Assembly (NCBI GenBank): GCA_930367215.1
Contig: OV884058.1
Coordinates: 200,464,208-200,528,207 of the forward strand
Length of the DNA: 64,000 nt
Direction: 5' to 3'
Source of the DNA: Pollenia angustigena
Lineage: Eukaryota; Arthropoda; Insecta; Diptera; Polleniidae
The notes below the pieces were generated by a model. That model worked only from the letters and a program-made list of their open reading frames with translations, was not told the origin of the DNA and did not search any database. Each line of letters opens with the position of its first letter. The stretch's first letter is position 1. Shown one piece after another: positions 45,371 to 56,839 of this stretch. The translations under genes and the position numbers were made by a program.

Positions 45371-46554
45371 GAAGTTGGCTCTAGGTTTATTTGCATTTAC
45401 ATAAAATATAAAGAGCAGAAGATAAGATAAAAAAAAACAAAAAAAAAAGAACTTCATAATCTGGACACTAATGCAATTTCAAACCAGAACTTTAAAACAT
45501 TGCAGCAACAAAAATTTCAAGTTTGGACGATGACTTTTCGGGCATCTCTTTTTTCGATTTTGTCAATCACCTTTAATGGATACCAGAGTTGAACTTAAAC
45601 ATAAATCATATAAACAATGCAGTGTAGCACAGAAAAAATTTCCAGCAAGTTTTCGAGCAAAACTAGTTTTTGTTTGAGCTTTTCGAACATGAAAAACTGT
45701 AGGAAAAAAAGTAGCCAAACTTGTAAGTAGAAACGCACTGTAATCTGTTTATTCCAACAAAATAACTTTATGAGAAACCCTACACATTTTTATTTTGCAT
45801 ATTTGTATCACCGTGCTATTCTCTTGTGTGTAACAAATTTTATTTAAAGTTTTCTTTACGGCTGCTTAAATTTTCCATTAAAAAATTTATTTTTTTTTTA
45901 CATTTGTCATACATATCGTTACAACTCTACTTAGTCATGTTCAGTATTTGTTTAAATTTTAATACATTTATCTCAAGGTCAGTTTGCATATTAAAAAAAA
46001 TAATGTAAAACAGAAGCCAGCATGTATTTAAGCTAGAAATTGAGTTCAATTTGTTCAACCTTTTGTTTCAAAAACATCAAACATTAAGTTGTAGTTTTCA
46101 TGTCAAGAGTTTGTACTTAATAACAAGTAAATTCAATTTTTATGTTTCTCAAGATTTCCATTTCTAGATAATAAATTTTCATTTTCATTTTTATTTTTTT
46201 GTTATTATTCTTGTGTGTGTGTGTGTCTGAAATACACGCATCACATCACTCGAAATGCGTACTTAGCAATTATTAAAGTGGGAAAATTCAAACATTTTTT
46301 GCGAGCGGTTTTTCTAATTTTAAACTTTTCAATACACACAGGTGTTGAAAACAATGTCATTCTTTTCAAATGTAGGTGTTGCTTGTTTCTGCCTCTTGCA
46401 TTCAATTATAAAGTATTAAATCGTAAAAACAATATAAATTCATATTTGGAGTTTTATTTGCGGCTTAAGATGACGAAGCAATTATAAAACAATTTAGTAT
46501 GAATTATTTATATTTTTGTAATAAAGGATATATTATATACATTTACTAATATAA
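45371..46554. other. AT-rich intergenic stretch
   Basis: No gene recognised. A (TG)n run lies at about 46,213-46,227. Confidence 0.4.
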
Positions 46555-47061
46555 CAAGTAAGAGTGCTATATTCGGCTATGCCGAATCTTATATACCCTT
46601 CACCATGATGAGATAAGAACAAAAAGTTATATACATAAATAACGTTCTTTAGATAGGTATAAATAAATATTAATTGAGCCACGCCAACTTTTCATTTCGT
46701 CATCCCGAGGAATATAAAAAAACAAAAAATGTATATATCTCCCTAAGCCCGTTTCCTCTTTTGCCAAAGTTGATGTTTGAAATTCGTTTTATAATTTTTA
46801 AATCGTTTTTTAGAACATAAAAAAAATAAATAAAAAAAATTCTTTTTGGGATTCGAACTGGCAATATCATCAGTCTCAGGAGAGAACTTAACAACTCGGC
46901 TATGAATGCTTTTACTAAAGAAGCGTTAAATTAAAATATATTGAGTCTATGAGTTTGTTTCTTTATTTGAGAGGCACATCATATACATGCATTAATGTGT
47001 ATGTGTATGCGTAAAATTAAACACATTACAAATAAAATCCACCACTTGTAGTGAAGGGTAT
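46555..47061 (-). mobile_element. Helitron-like element with hairpin end, copy M1
   Basis: In minus orientation it ends with hairpin ATTCGGCATAGCCGAAT (46,571-46,587), then CACTCTTA and CTTG (complement of CAAG 46,555-46,558), like the element at 13,689-14,272. The other end is near AAGGGTATA at 47,055. It carries a tRNA-like module (46,845-46,910). Fragments of the family are also at 15.9, 17.3, 27.0, 31.2 and 47.3-47.56 kb. Confidence 0.5.
46845..46910 (-). repeat. tRNA-like module (Ser/Leu type) in M1
   Basis: Minus strand: TAGCCGAGTTGTTAAG (A box and D arm of the type seen in tRNA-Ser/Leu), then about 30 bases, then CAGTTCGAATCCC (B box 46,849-46,858), followed by an A/T-rich tail. The acceptor stem is not formed. 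Confidence 0.5.
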
Positions 47062-47084
47062 AAAAAAACAACAAAAAAAAAAAA

Positions 47085-47205
47085 ACACATTACCAACACT
47101 GTATTACCATAGCCACTGTATGACCGTAGAAACCAAAATTGAATTGGTTTATATGGTATGTTTATGTCGTTTTGGTAATACAGTGTTGGTATGGTAATGT
47201 CGGTG
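47085..47205. repeat. Small foldback
   Basis: ACATTACCAACACTGTATTA at the left is repeated inverted as TAATACAGTGTTGGTATGG at the right, about 25-base arms in a 120-base palindrome. Confidence 0.65.
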
Positions 47206-47224
47206 GCATGCCACCGTAATGTCA

Positions 47225-47565
47225 CGTCTAATTGGACCTTTAAAGGAAAAAATATGAGGCAGTCGTGGTTTTTTACTCATATCTCAGCCATTTGTGGACC
47301 GATCTTGCTGAATTTAAATAGCAAATAATTTCGGACCATATGCGACATAAATGTATAATAACCTGGCTCCCATCATATATGGGGTCTTCGGAAAACCCAT
47401 TTCAACGGACAGACGGACATCGTTAAATCAACTGAGCTCCTCATAAGGACCCAGAATATACATATATACTTTATAGGGTCTAACATCAATATTATAGAAA
47501 TTACAAACGGAATGACAAACTTGTATATACCCTATTCACCACCTGTGGTTAAGGGTATAAAAATA
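47225..47565. repeat. Second Helitron-like family fragment
   Basis: It contains ACGGACAGACGGACATCG and ends with ACCACCTGTGGTTAAGGGTAT. It resembles 27,026-27,433 and 31,164-31,200. Confidence 0.45.
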
Positions 47566-47819
47566 GAATACGTTTTTAGGTTTGAGATAAGAATTCAGAA
47601 CAAATGGAAGTTATTTCTTTGAAACTGCTCTCAAATACGGTAGCGGATTAGTAATGAGTTTTAAACACATGGCAACACTTTTAAGTAGCAAAATTGAAAC
47701 AGTGTTAGTGAAAACTTTCTTTACAATATATCTGGTTGGTTAACGTAGCTGCCTTGTACAGTCTTAAGACACCGTTTTGACAAAAACACGCCACGAAAAA
47801 TCGGGGAATAAATCTAATA

Positions 47820-48647
47820 AAGGGTGGTTAAATTTTAAGGGCCGATGTTTAATGTGAACCACAACTAATTTCATTTGACATTCCTCAATTTCCGAGAAAC
47901 TCAATTTGAACCATGGAAAGATACACAATCGAGCAACGCGTTATACTTATTAAGGCTTATTATGAAAATGGGCATTCAAATCAAAATACATATCGTGCAC
48001 TTCGTGATGCAGTGATGAGGCACATTTTCACCTCAGTGGATTCGTCAATAAGCAGAATTGCCGCATTTAGGCGAATGATAATCCAAGAGTGATTATCGAA
48101 AAATCAATGCATTAACAAAGAGTGACTATTTGGTGCGGTCTATGGGCTAGCGGCATCATCGGGCCGTATATTTTCCAAGGTGAGGCCGGTCAAGCAGTAG
48201 CTGTGAATGCTGTTCGCTATCGTGAGATGATAACGAAGTTTTAATGGCCCGAATTGGAAGATATGGATGTGGACGATATGTGGTTTCAACAGGACGGTGT
48301 CACTTGTCACACAGCTAACGAAACAATAGCTCTTTTGACACTGCGACAAATTCAATGGCAGTGTTATCTCACGTGGTGGCAATGTCAATTGGCTGCCGAG
48401 ATCATGTGATTTGACACCGTTGGACTTCTTTCTTTGGGGTTATTTCAAAGAAAAGGTGTACGTCGATAAGCCAGCAACAATTCAAGAGTCAAAGGATGAA
48501 ATAATTCGGAACATTAACGGCATAGAACCTCAATTATGCCTCAGCGTCATCGAAAATTTGGACCATCGGATGGAAATTACAATAATTTCCTAAATAATTT
48601 GTGTTGTTTTCAAAATCAACATCGGCTCTTAAAATTTAACCACCCTT
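47820..48647 (+). mobile_element. Mariner-type element B3, internally deleted
   Basis: Both terminal inverted repeats are present (AAGGGTGGTTAAATTTTAAG left, near-perfect complement right) with TA on both sides (47,818-47,819; 48,648-48,649). Remnants: IEQRVILIKAYYENGHSNQN with a decayed continuation, then FFLWGYFKEKVYVDKPATIQ and IIRNINGIEPQLCLSVIENL (48,411-48,593). The central catalytic region is deleted and frameshifted. 828 bp. Confidence 0.8.
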
Positions 48648-48684
48648 TATTATTAGCTATAGAGCAGTGATAACCAAGCAACAA

Positions 48685-48864
48685 ACAAAGTTGTTGTATA
48701 CATTTGAATTGCCGACCGTGTCTGTGTAAAAAATACGATTATTGACTGCCTCGCGAGACCATGGAGTGGCCCGAACAAAGTTGTTGTATACATGTAAATT
48801 GCCGACCGTGTCTGTGTGAAAAATACAATTATTGACTGCTCGCGAGTCTATGGAGTGGTTATGA
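48685..48864. repeat. 90-bp tandem duplication
   Basis: Two copies 90 bases apart (starts 48,685 and 48,775) share ACAAAGTTGTTGTATACAT and ATTGCCGACCGTGTCTGTGT with few differences. Origin unknown; they lie between B3 and a LINE relic. Confidence 0.7.
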
Positions 48865-48939
48865 CTGAGGTTTTAAAAAATTAAGTATCCCAAGCCGCAA
48901 ACTATTTGAATAGTATTTCGCTGAATTTTTAAGTCGTCA

Positions 48940-49570
48940 ACTCTCTTCTACAATTACACCTTTCCAACATGGTTTTCGTAAAGGACGATCAACTACAACT
49001 AATTTGCTAGGACATTCACAAGAAGGTGGGGTCATGTCAACATATGATGTTTTCTGTGGTCGATTTGTCAAAGTTTGTAAACAAATGACAGTTTTTTTTT
49101 ATCTAAACAGGCCTTTTTTTAATGGCAATATTTAAGATAATCGGATCATTCGCCTTGAAACGGATGTTATGCTGATTTTATGATTTAGAAAAGGCTTTGA
49201 TTCCGCTAACCACGATCTTTGATTGCATAAATTGTAAATCATGGAATTAACGGATTGCTGTTTAAATGGGATAAAATTTTATCTTTTGCGTCTTGAACAG
49301 CGAGTGTGTTTTAATGATTCCTTATCTAAAAGTATTGTCGTCAACTCCGGTGTTCAACAAGGTGGCCATTCCAGAGCAATACAATTCTTATTAGATGTTA
49401 ACGACCTTCCTACCACGATCAATTACTAATATACTTATGTCTGCTAATGATTTAAAGATGTTTTCAAGCTCTGCCAACTCTATTGTTCAACCACACTTAC
49501 AACAGGATTTAAATTTATCTTCAGACAAGTGCCAACTTATCTATATAAAGCTGAAAAGTTCATTAGTTTC
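48940..49570 (+). pseudogene. Non-LTR retrotransposon RT relic
   Basis: Scattered plus-strand pieces: FQHGFRKGRSTTTNLL (about 48,960), then SIVVNSGVQQGGHS (49,330-49,370; the VPQG box decayed), FLLDVNDLPTTI and a degenerate ADD box (SANDLKMFSS), then LSSDKCQLIYIK. The order is that of an RT domain. Frames shift and stops occur. The clade is not resolved. Confidence 0.55.
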
Positions 49571-49859
49571 TATTTGTGTATGTTTATGTGTTTGTAAAAG
49601 GTAATCTCCGGAACTGAAGAATCGACCCTCCTAACAGACAAAGGCTATATAAGATTCCACTCAAGTGCTTAGGATATATTCGATCCAGGGGCACTTAACC
49701 TCTTAAACTCAGAAAATATTTTGTATCTTTTTAGAAGAGATCTATTAAAGGAATAGTTTCAGTACTCAAAAGAAAAACAAAGTCATTTTAACATGAGTAC
49801 GCTGTTCACCCTCCATTCAGCCTGCAGTATATTTGTCCCTTCGACCACCCCCTGACTAA

Positions 49860-50867
49860 ATGCGTTTGGTACGCTTTATCGGTTGTACCGTTTTTTATGA
49901 AATTGGAGATATCGGCATTTCGAGCGAAGAATATACTTTTGGTACAATCGAACAAGTGCATAGAATTGTTACCCAAATTAGATCAGCGTTTGAGAGAAAG
50001 GAATATTGCTCAGCACTGTTTTTGGACATTTCCCAAGCATTCGACAAAGTTTGGCATGATGGGCTGATCATTAAAATAACACGAATGCTTCCACAAAACA
50101 CTCACAAACTCCTTGAGATTTATTTAACTGGCAGAATTCATGGTTAGATCAAAAAACCAATGCTCCCCCACCAAGAAAATATCTGCTGGTGTCCCTCAAG
50201 GCAGCATATAAGGGCCGTTACTGTATATAATATATACAGCTGAAATGCCAACAAGCCCGAGCACACATACTTTTACGTCTGCAGACGGCACAGCATTTAT
50301 TAGTGTTAATCAGGATCCAAAAGTTGCATCGCAGCATTTACAGTCCCACATCAATGAACTAGAAGCCATCCCGTTCCAGTAGAAAGCCATGTTAAATACT
50401 TGGAAATTCATATAGATAGACGCCTGACCTGGTCTCGTCATATTGAAGCGAAAATAACGGCTATGAAACTTAAAGCAGCTCAACAACATTGGCTAATCGG
50501 TCGAAACTCAAACTTATCCTTAGACAACAAAGTTCTGTTATACAAGTTTATCATAAAACCAATATGGACATATGGCATCCCATTATGGGGTACTGCATGC
50601 GCATCAAACATCCAGAAGCTACAAAGAAGACAGTCTAGGATATTACGGCAAATTGTCTGCGCCCCATGGTATATACGTAATGACATTATCCACATAGATC
50701 TTAACATCGCTACCATCCAGGAAGAAATTAAAAAGTATTCAGTCAAATACATAGATAAACTAATGGTCCATCCCAACTGCCTCGTTCGGGATCTAATAAA
50801 GTTCGAAGGTCACTGGAGGCTGAAAAGATCCGACACTTTGAACCTAGCAGGCTTTTTTGACTCTTGA
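49860..50867 (+). pseudogene. Jockey-type LINE RT relic
   Basis: Frame 49,860-50,147 encodes TIEQVHRIVTQIRSAF and LFLDISQAFDKVWHDGL. After frame breaks, SAGVPQGSI and a decayed ADD box (TSADGTAFIS) follow. Frame 50,400-50,867 then encodes MEIHIDRRLTWSRHIEAK, LLYKFIIKPIWTYGIPLWGT and APWYIRNDIIHIDL, the conserved Jockey-clade C-terminal region of ORF2. Truncated at both ends, with at least two frame breaks and one stop. No poly(A) tail is evident. Confidence 0.7.
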
Positions 50868-50869
50868 AT

Positions 50870-53654
50870 GCAATTAATTAGCGGTTACATTGGTAACGGC
50901 TAACAAACACAAATAAGAATCAGGACTAAGCTTTAAATACATGTTGTAATTTTCGACAAGAAAGATTCAATAAAAAAGAAATTCGAAATTGCGATAGCGT
51001 TTGCATTTTATTGTCTGGATTAAAATCGTTAATTTTAAACTGCTTACCTAAAAGCACAAATTTCATAAAAAAAGCTAAAACTGCAAAAGTCATACAGAAA
51101 TGATGTGATGCATGAGGTAGTCTTCTTAGCTTTTTACTTGTGATATTAGGAATCCAGTTATATTTAGGAAATAAATTGTTAAATGCCAACTAGTGCCACA
51201 TTAGTTTTTTGATTTTAATTAAAAAAATCCCTTATTACTTTGTCATTTTAAAGCTTAAATAACTATTAAATAATAATTGATTAAAAAGAAGTACAAAAAC
51301 AATGAGTAAAAACAAAAGACTTAAGAACCAAACTCTGGTTTAAAGAGAATTCTAAAAAAGTATCAAAAGTTTTAAATTAAAACCAAAATATTTTCTTTTC
51401 TGATAGAATTTAGATTTAAAGAAATATTTCTTGAATTTTTATTATTTAACATAATTTTTTTAAACCTTTTGTTGCCAAGTTATTTCTTTGAATTATTAAT
51501 TATGTTAATGGTTTTTTGGTTAGCTGAATAAAAAATTTATCTTAAGGGGCCAAAGCCCTTAGGAATTGTTTAAAATTTAAATAAATTTTACGCCAAAATT
51601 GCCTTAAATTAGAAAAAAAAAAAATTTTTTTGACTTAAATTCCTCAGGGTTCAAATATTTTAAAATTCTTTAAAAATAAAAAAATTAAATCGCAAGACTT
51701 AAGAACGAATCGTTTTATTGTTAGTAGATTTTTTTATACATTAATTTGTAATTTATGGCCGCTTATTAAAGATTCCTTTAATTGGGTTAATTAAGTCTTT
51801 TATGCAAATGAAATAGATCTCAAAAAATTAATTAAAATAAATTGGCTCTTTTATGACAGGTTAAAGCACTGAAGGTTAAAAAAGGGAATTTCCCATTTAT
51901 TCATAAACGATTTATGAATTTAACAAACATCTACTGAGTTTAATTCTAAAAGGTCATTCACTTTACTTTTATTAAATTTTATATTCATTTATTAATACTG
52001 AAATAAAAAATATTAAAATTTTTTTTTAAGTATTTGCTTTAAACTTTAGGCTAATTGAAATATCAAAATTTGAATTTAAAACCATAATCAGTTAAACAAA
52101 ATGACCACAATAATAATATTGATTGATAATAAGAATGTTAAAAATTATGTTATGAAGAAATCTGCTTTTTTCCCTAATGAATTTTTTAATATTTTCCATT
52201 ATCAGCCATTACGGTGTTCTTTATACTGTGTGAAAGCAACACGCTTAATAGACGTCTTAACACAAAAGTGAAACTTTTTTTCAGTACAAAATAAACTGGA
52301 ACATCTACCAGCAGTCCGAAACTCATAATTCATGAGCCCGACCCTAATCTGGCAATTTTAAGATTATAACCTAAAGAGTCTTTTCTAATAAGTAAAAATC
52401 TGCGCAATGGAACGGAATATTCAAAAGTGATTCATTTATTTTAAAAGTGTATGAATGTAGGTCTCCATCCAGTATTTACAAAATAAAATATCTGTCTTGG
52501 TTTTTGTTTAATTGGCTTATTTACCGGTCGCGAACGTACGATTTGTCCATATTTTTATATTATTGTCACCACGAATTTTCCCATAAATGTCTTCAAATTT
52601 CCTTAACAAAAAAACTTGATACTCCTTTTGCAATTGATTGCAATGGAGAGATAATGAAGAAAGACTGTAAACATAGTATATTTCTTGCATGTAAAATAAG
52701 TATATAAAAATGTCTTTAGAAGTAGAAAATACAGAAAAATAAAAAATTTTCCAGTTTCCAGCCCAATTTCCTCAAGTAAAACAGCTGAGCATATCTTTTA
52801 TTAGAACAAAGACTTTTTATTAATAATAATCAATAAAAGACGATGATAATCAACATTTTATATTTTCATCCTGGTAGACCATTCTGGGGAAATTCCCATA
52901 TTCGTCAATACAATTAATTTTTTAATTAAAATGGCACCAACAACCGAATTTGTAAATATAAAAATACTTTTGTTAATTAAAATTGTTAACATTCCACAAA
53001 TATTTTTAACAATGAGTTTGTAACATTAAATAAAATATTTGTTTGAAATCAAATAGAAAATTAAAAAATTTGTCATTTTAAAAAAAAATGTTTTGCTGCT
53101 TTTGAATTTTAGAGAAATATATGACAATTTTAACAGAAAGAGATGCATTAAAAATGTTGATCTTATTAATATTTTATTGACATATAATAAAAATCTCATC
53201 ACAAATAGTTATCTTTAACATTAACGAACTCAGAAGGGGATGCAGAAAAAAGTTTTAACACATTCTCAAAACGAATTCTTGACACAATCACAATTAACCG
53301 CATTAAAATTGCAGTAATAAGTTTCAAATAATAGCTTCACTTACCCCTTAGATGGACTTTGTTTTCAATAAGAGTCCAGCTTTAACTTTTTACGAAACTA
53401 AACTTGCTTTTTTTAATTTTGTATTGAAAATTATTGAAAGAAATTGTTTTTTTTTCGAACTAAAGAAAATTGTTAATATGACAATTTACAATCAATTTAA
53501 TTAAGAAAATTTTAGAAAAGTTTAATAAAATTTTTTAAATACATACTAAACTTATTATTTTTTTCTATGTAAGAAAAGCTTTAAATTCTCTTTGAATAGC
53601 TATGAATTAGTTTTTCCGGATTTACAGGCGAAAACAGCAGTGACCTCCCTACTG
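50870..53654. other. Long AT-rich intergenic stretch
   Basis: 2.8 kb of very AT-rich DNA with no supported gene, terminal repeats or tandem array. An open frame at 52,447-52,707 has no recognisable features. Confidence 0.4.
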
Positions 53655-53800
53655 AAATTCATATACTAAATTTCAAAATCAAAAAAGACTGTTTTTTTTT
53701 TGCACAAGCAATGATGCGCACACAAGCAGGCACTGTATTAGAAGATGATGGCAGAGTGAGCATAGCGGCCGGCTGGCTTTGAGGCACATTTTTTTGTTGG

Positions 53801-53814
53801 AATAATTTTTGAAC
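53801..53814. repeat. Target-site duplication of the LINE (left)
   Basis: AATAATTTTTGAAC is repeated exactly at 55,755-55,768, on the far side of the poly(A) tail. The uninterrupted target is seen at about 26,388-26,403 in element A copy 2. Confidence 0.85.
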
Positions 53815-54166
53815 TGTTATAATTTAGCACGTTATCGAATTGTTGTTCTAATGTCTGACAACCAAGGTTGTCTGAAACATGATGATTTTGAAAAAAGTTT
53901 TCTGCAAACGCATTAGCTTTATCGCAATCAGTATTTATAGCCCTACTTTGATCCACTAATGAGGGAATATTGGAAACCCGTTTTCTTAGAACTTTAGTAA
54001 TATTCCAGAAAGGCTTAGAGCGCTTGTCAAGTCTACGTAATCTGTCATTCCATTGCCGATTTCTATGATTCCATATCTCAGTTTTCACCAAACGGTCATA
54101 ACGTTTGTATTCATCAAGATCAGTTGTCCATCTATATCTTTGCCACTGACGTCTATAATAGTGCAT
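53815..54166 (-). pseudogene. Inverted 5' part of the Jockey-type LINE (linker region)
   Basis: The minus strand encodes YYRRQWQRYRWTTDLDEYKR, FWNITKVLRKRVSNIPSLVD, DKANAFAENFFQNHHVSDNL and QQFDNVLNYNS. This is the region between endonuclease and RT in Jockey-type ORF2. It is in opposite orientation to the RT portion that starts at about 54,167 and abuts the left target duplication. The arrangement fits 5' inversion during target-primed reverse transcription (twin priming). It cannot be expressed as one protein with the RT part. Confidence 0.75.
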
Positions 54167-55480
54167 ACAATAAAAAGCTTATTAAGAGGTCTTAAACCAC
54201 GAAAATCTTGCGGATTAGATAGCATTAAAAATGAGTTTTTGAAAAACCTCTCAGTTTGTGGAATAATATATCTAACATGTATTATAAATTCTTGTTTAAA
54301 GCTTCAGTATTTCCCAACATGTTGGCGAATTGCAAAAGTAATTCCTATTTTAAAACCGGGAAAGCCCAATAATGAAACGGGAAGCTACCGGCCTATTAGT
54401 CTACTCAGTAGCCTGGGAAAAATTTATGAAAAAATTTTAAAAGAAAAATTATTTCTTTTTATTGATGAAAATAATATTATTCCCAAGGAACAGTTCGGGT
54501 TTCGCCCCTTTCATAATACAACACAACAAATCAAAAGAATTTCGAATTACGTAAAAAATGAGCTTATAAACAAAAAGTCGACTGCTATAGTACTTTTAGA
54601 TGTGGAAAAGGCTTTTGATACCGTATGGCATAAGGGCCTTGTATATAAATTAATTTCCTACGGTTTTCCGTCATATCTGGTAAAAATCGTACAAAGTTTT
54701 TTGACAAATCGTAGTTACAATGTTTTCATTAACTCTTCATACTCCGAAAACTACAATATCTATGCTGGTGTTCCTCAAGGCTCTGTCTTGGGGCCTTTGT
54801 TGTACATTTTATATTGTGCAGACGTTCCTAAAAGTCATGTATGTAACTATGCTTTTTATGCTGACGATACTGCAATTTACTGCTCTGATGTATCACCCCA
54901 ACCTATTCTTGATAATATACAGCATTCTCTTAACAGCCTTTTTCAATACTTTGTTAATTGGAAAATTAAAATAAATGCTGGAAAATCACAAGCTATCTTT
55001 TTTACAAGAAAAAGAAGTTCTTGTAACCTACCCAGTTCAAATTTATCTTTAAATGGTGTAGATATTCCCTGGTCTAACAATGTTAAATATTTGGGAGTTT
55101 TTCTAGACCGACGGTTAACTTTTAATAATCACACCAATCATATAATCAAAAAATTTAATATTGCCATTAAAATGTTATATCCTGTTATTAATAGAAAGTC
55201 AAATCTCAACACCGAAAATAAAATAACTATTGTCCAGACAATTTTTCAGGCTATAGCTCTATATGCATGTCCAGTTTGGGGAACATGTGCAGCAACACAT
55301 GTTAAGAAAATCCAAATCAGCCAGAATAAACTTCTTAAAATGGTTATGAATTTGCCTTGGCACTATTCTACACAAAGATTACATCGTCTTTGTAATGTAG
55401 AATACATAAATGTGCGTATTCAAACTATAATTAACAAATTTCAGACTTCATGTAATCTTTTAAACAATGATTACATTTGA
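54167..55480 (+). CDS. Reverse transcriptase portion of a Jockey-type LINE ORF2
   Basis: An uninterrupted frame of about 438 codons from the inversion point. In order: IKSLLRGLKPRKSCGLDSI, GSYRPISLLSSLGKIYEKIL, EQFGFRPFHNTTQQI, VLLDVEKAFDTVWHKGL, AGVPQGSVLGPLLYILYCAD, the catalytic YADD (54,857-54,868), NAGKSQAIFF, VKYLGVFLDRRLTF and LYACPVWGTCAATH. All RT motifs, including the metal-binding aspartates, are intact, so the insertion is young. It lacks the endonuclease and any start codon of its own (the open frame upstream to 54,053 is read through the inverted segment), so it is a dead 5'-truncated copy. The enzyme copies LINE RNA into chromosomal DNA at a nicked target. Confidence 0.85.
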   Translation, partial: TIKSLLRGLKPRKSCGLDSIKNEFLKNLSVCGIIYLTCIINSCLKLQYFPTCWRIAKVIPILKPGKPNNETGSYRPISLLSSLGKIYEKILKEKLFLFIDENNIIPKEQFGFRPFHNTTQQIKRISNYVKNELINKKSTAIVLLDVEKAFDTVWHKGLVYKLISYGFPSYLVKIVQSFLTNRSYNVFINSSYSENYNIYAGVPQGSVLGPLLYILYCADVPKSHVCNYAFYADDTAIYCSDVSPQPILDNIQHSLNSLFQYFVNWKIKINAGKSQAIFFTRKRSSCNLPSSNLSLNGVDIPWSNNVKYLGVFLDRRLTFNNHTNHIIKKFNIAIKMLYPVINRKSNLNTENKITIVQTIFQAIALYACPVWGTCAATHVKKIQISQNKLLKMVMNLPWHYSTQRLHRLCNVEYINVRIQTIINKFQTSCNLLNNDYI

Positions 55481-55754
55481 AATCTTCATTAGGTACAAAA
55501 CAAATTTTTCATTATATATATATTTTTTTTCCTTGTATGTACTATACATTCCTTCCTTTAATGATTTATTGAAGGTTTTATGCTCTAATTTATTTTCCTT
55601 CTCCGATACAAATTTATTAAAATTCATTCGCGTGTTCTTAAATTAATAAATATTGTTATAGATGTAAGGTAGCTTTTAACCATCTCTCCTAAGATTTATT
55701 CTGTATATGTTTTATAAAAAGATTTTGAAAAAAAAAAAAAAAAAAAAAAATATA
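55481..55754 (+). mobile_element. 3' UTR and poly(A) tail of the LINE
   Basis: About 250 bases of AT-rich 3' UTR are followed by an A-run of about 23 bases (55,728-55,750), then the right target duplication at 55,755-55,768. A long uninterrupted A-run supports recent insertion. Confidence 0.8.
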
Positions 55755-56470
55755 AATAATTTTTGAACGAATTTTTTTTTTATACACACAATGTTTTCGT
55801 CATCACTCACTGTTGCTGTATTCTTTCCTTTGCTAATGAAGAAGAAATGTAACCCAAAAACGGCGACAGACCGACTCGATATGTTTTTCGTCATCATTAT
55901 ATTTTTGTATTTGATGTATTTAAGCAAACAGTTTGAAAAAAATGAATACGGGATTTTGTTTTTGTTTAACCAACTTTGAAACCAACCAAAAATTTATTTT
56001 GTTTCTTATGATGTTGTTGTTGTTTCTGTTGTTTAAAAAGAGTGAAACGTGTTTTTACCTGCTATTTTTTTTTTTTTTTTTTTTTTTTTACTTCAAACCT
56101 CTTCATCTTTCTTACTGTTGTACTTTTTGAAAGTGTTCAAAAATAGACTGTATGTGTTTTTTGTTGTAGTTCTTATATTTCACATAAAGAAGTGTTGCTT
56201 ACGATAAAATAAAAAAATGCAAAAAGGCGACAAAATTAAAAAGCGTTAAATATTTCATGCAAAATTATGAAAACTTGAAACCAATAACGCGTGTATTATA
56301 TTTTTGAATGGTTGTCAACATTTTTGTTGGTTAAATAAAAATCAAACAAAAATTTTAATTGAATCAGTAAAAAAATTTGTAGAAATTAAAAAAATTTTCA
56401 AACAAGCGTTTGTTTGAAAATAATTCGGCAATAATTTTTTCTGTGTTGCACATTTTTTTTTTTTTTTGCC

Positions 56471-56801
56471 TTTAAAGAATACACTTTAGATAGAGTTAAA
56501 TTTATTTTAGATATCGTCGAATCAGAAACCTATCGAGGCGAAAATAAAAAAGCGAGTATGAAAGTGGTTTGGGTACACACTCCGAAGGCCAAAAGAAAAC
56601 ATAGCCTAGAAATCTTCTGTAAAAAGATGCGTTGTAAGATTAGCTCACATTTAAAAGTGGCAAATTACAACTGTACTTTCCAGGCTATAAATGAAATGGA
56701 ATAAAGGCCAACCTCGTGCCGACAACCGAATATATTGGAACAATTTTGTTATGACTCTATACTTCCTGAAGGAGTATCATGCGCCCATCCATACTATGTA
56801 A
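56471..56801 (+). pseudogene. Unrecognised coding-like segment, two overlapping frames
   Basis: Frame one is open from about 56,456 to a stop at 56,702 and reads KEYTLDRVKFILDIVESETY, then MKVVWVHTPKAKRKHSLEIF, then CKKMRCKISSHLKVANYN. Frame +1 has ATG at 56,691 and runs to a stop at 56,799 (MKWNKGQPRADNRIYWNNFV, then LYFLKEYHAPIHTM). The composition is protein-like (charged and aromatic residues well spread, higher GC than the flanks) and the two frames overlap as if by a frameshift. I do not recognise the product. It begins right after the end of element A copy 4, so its upstream part may have been displaced. It could be a host pseudogene exon or a transposon remnant. Confidence 0.35.
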
Positions 56802-56839
56802 TTAGAGCCGCAATGGTTTCAATTAAAATATGGCGCAAC

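Larger units (their letters stand above)
53655..56445. mobile_element. TIR element A, copy 4, split by a LINE
   Basis: The left part (about 53,655-53,814) and right part (55,755-56,445) match copy 2 around the same point in its conserved core. The right end is AATAATTTTTTCTGTG; the left terminal repeat is lost. A Jockey-type LINE with a 14-bp duplication separates the parts. Bases 55,791-55,930 correspond to the conserved core of copies 1 and 2. Confidence 0.7.

Noticed and set aside
52447..52707. 86-codon frame in the long AT-rich stretch
   Set aside because: Composition follows the AT-rich background; there are no motifs or splice context.
54053..54166. Upstream extension of the RT open frame
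   Set aside because: This stretch is the inverted linker region read antisense. It is open by chance and not part of the RT protein.
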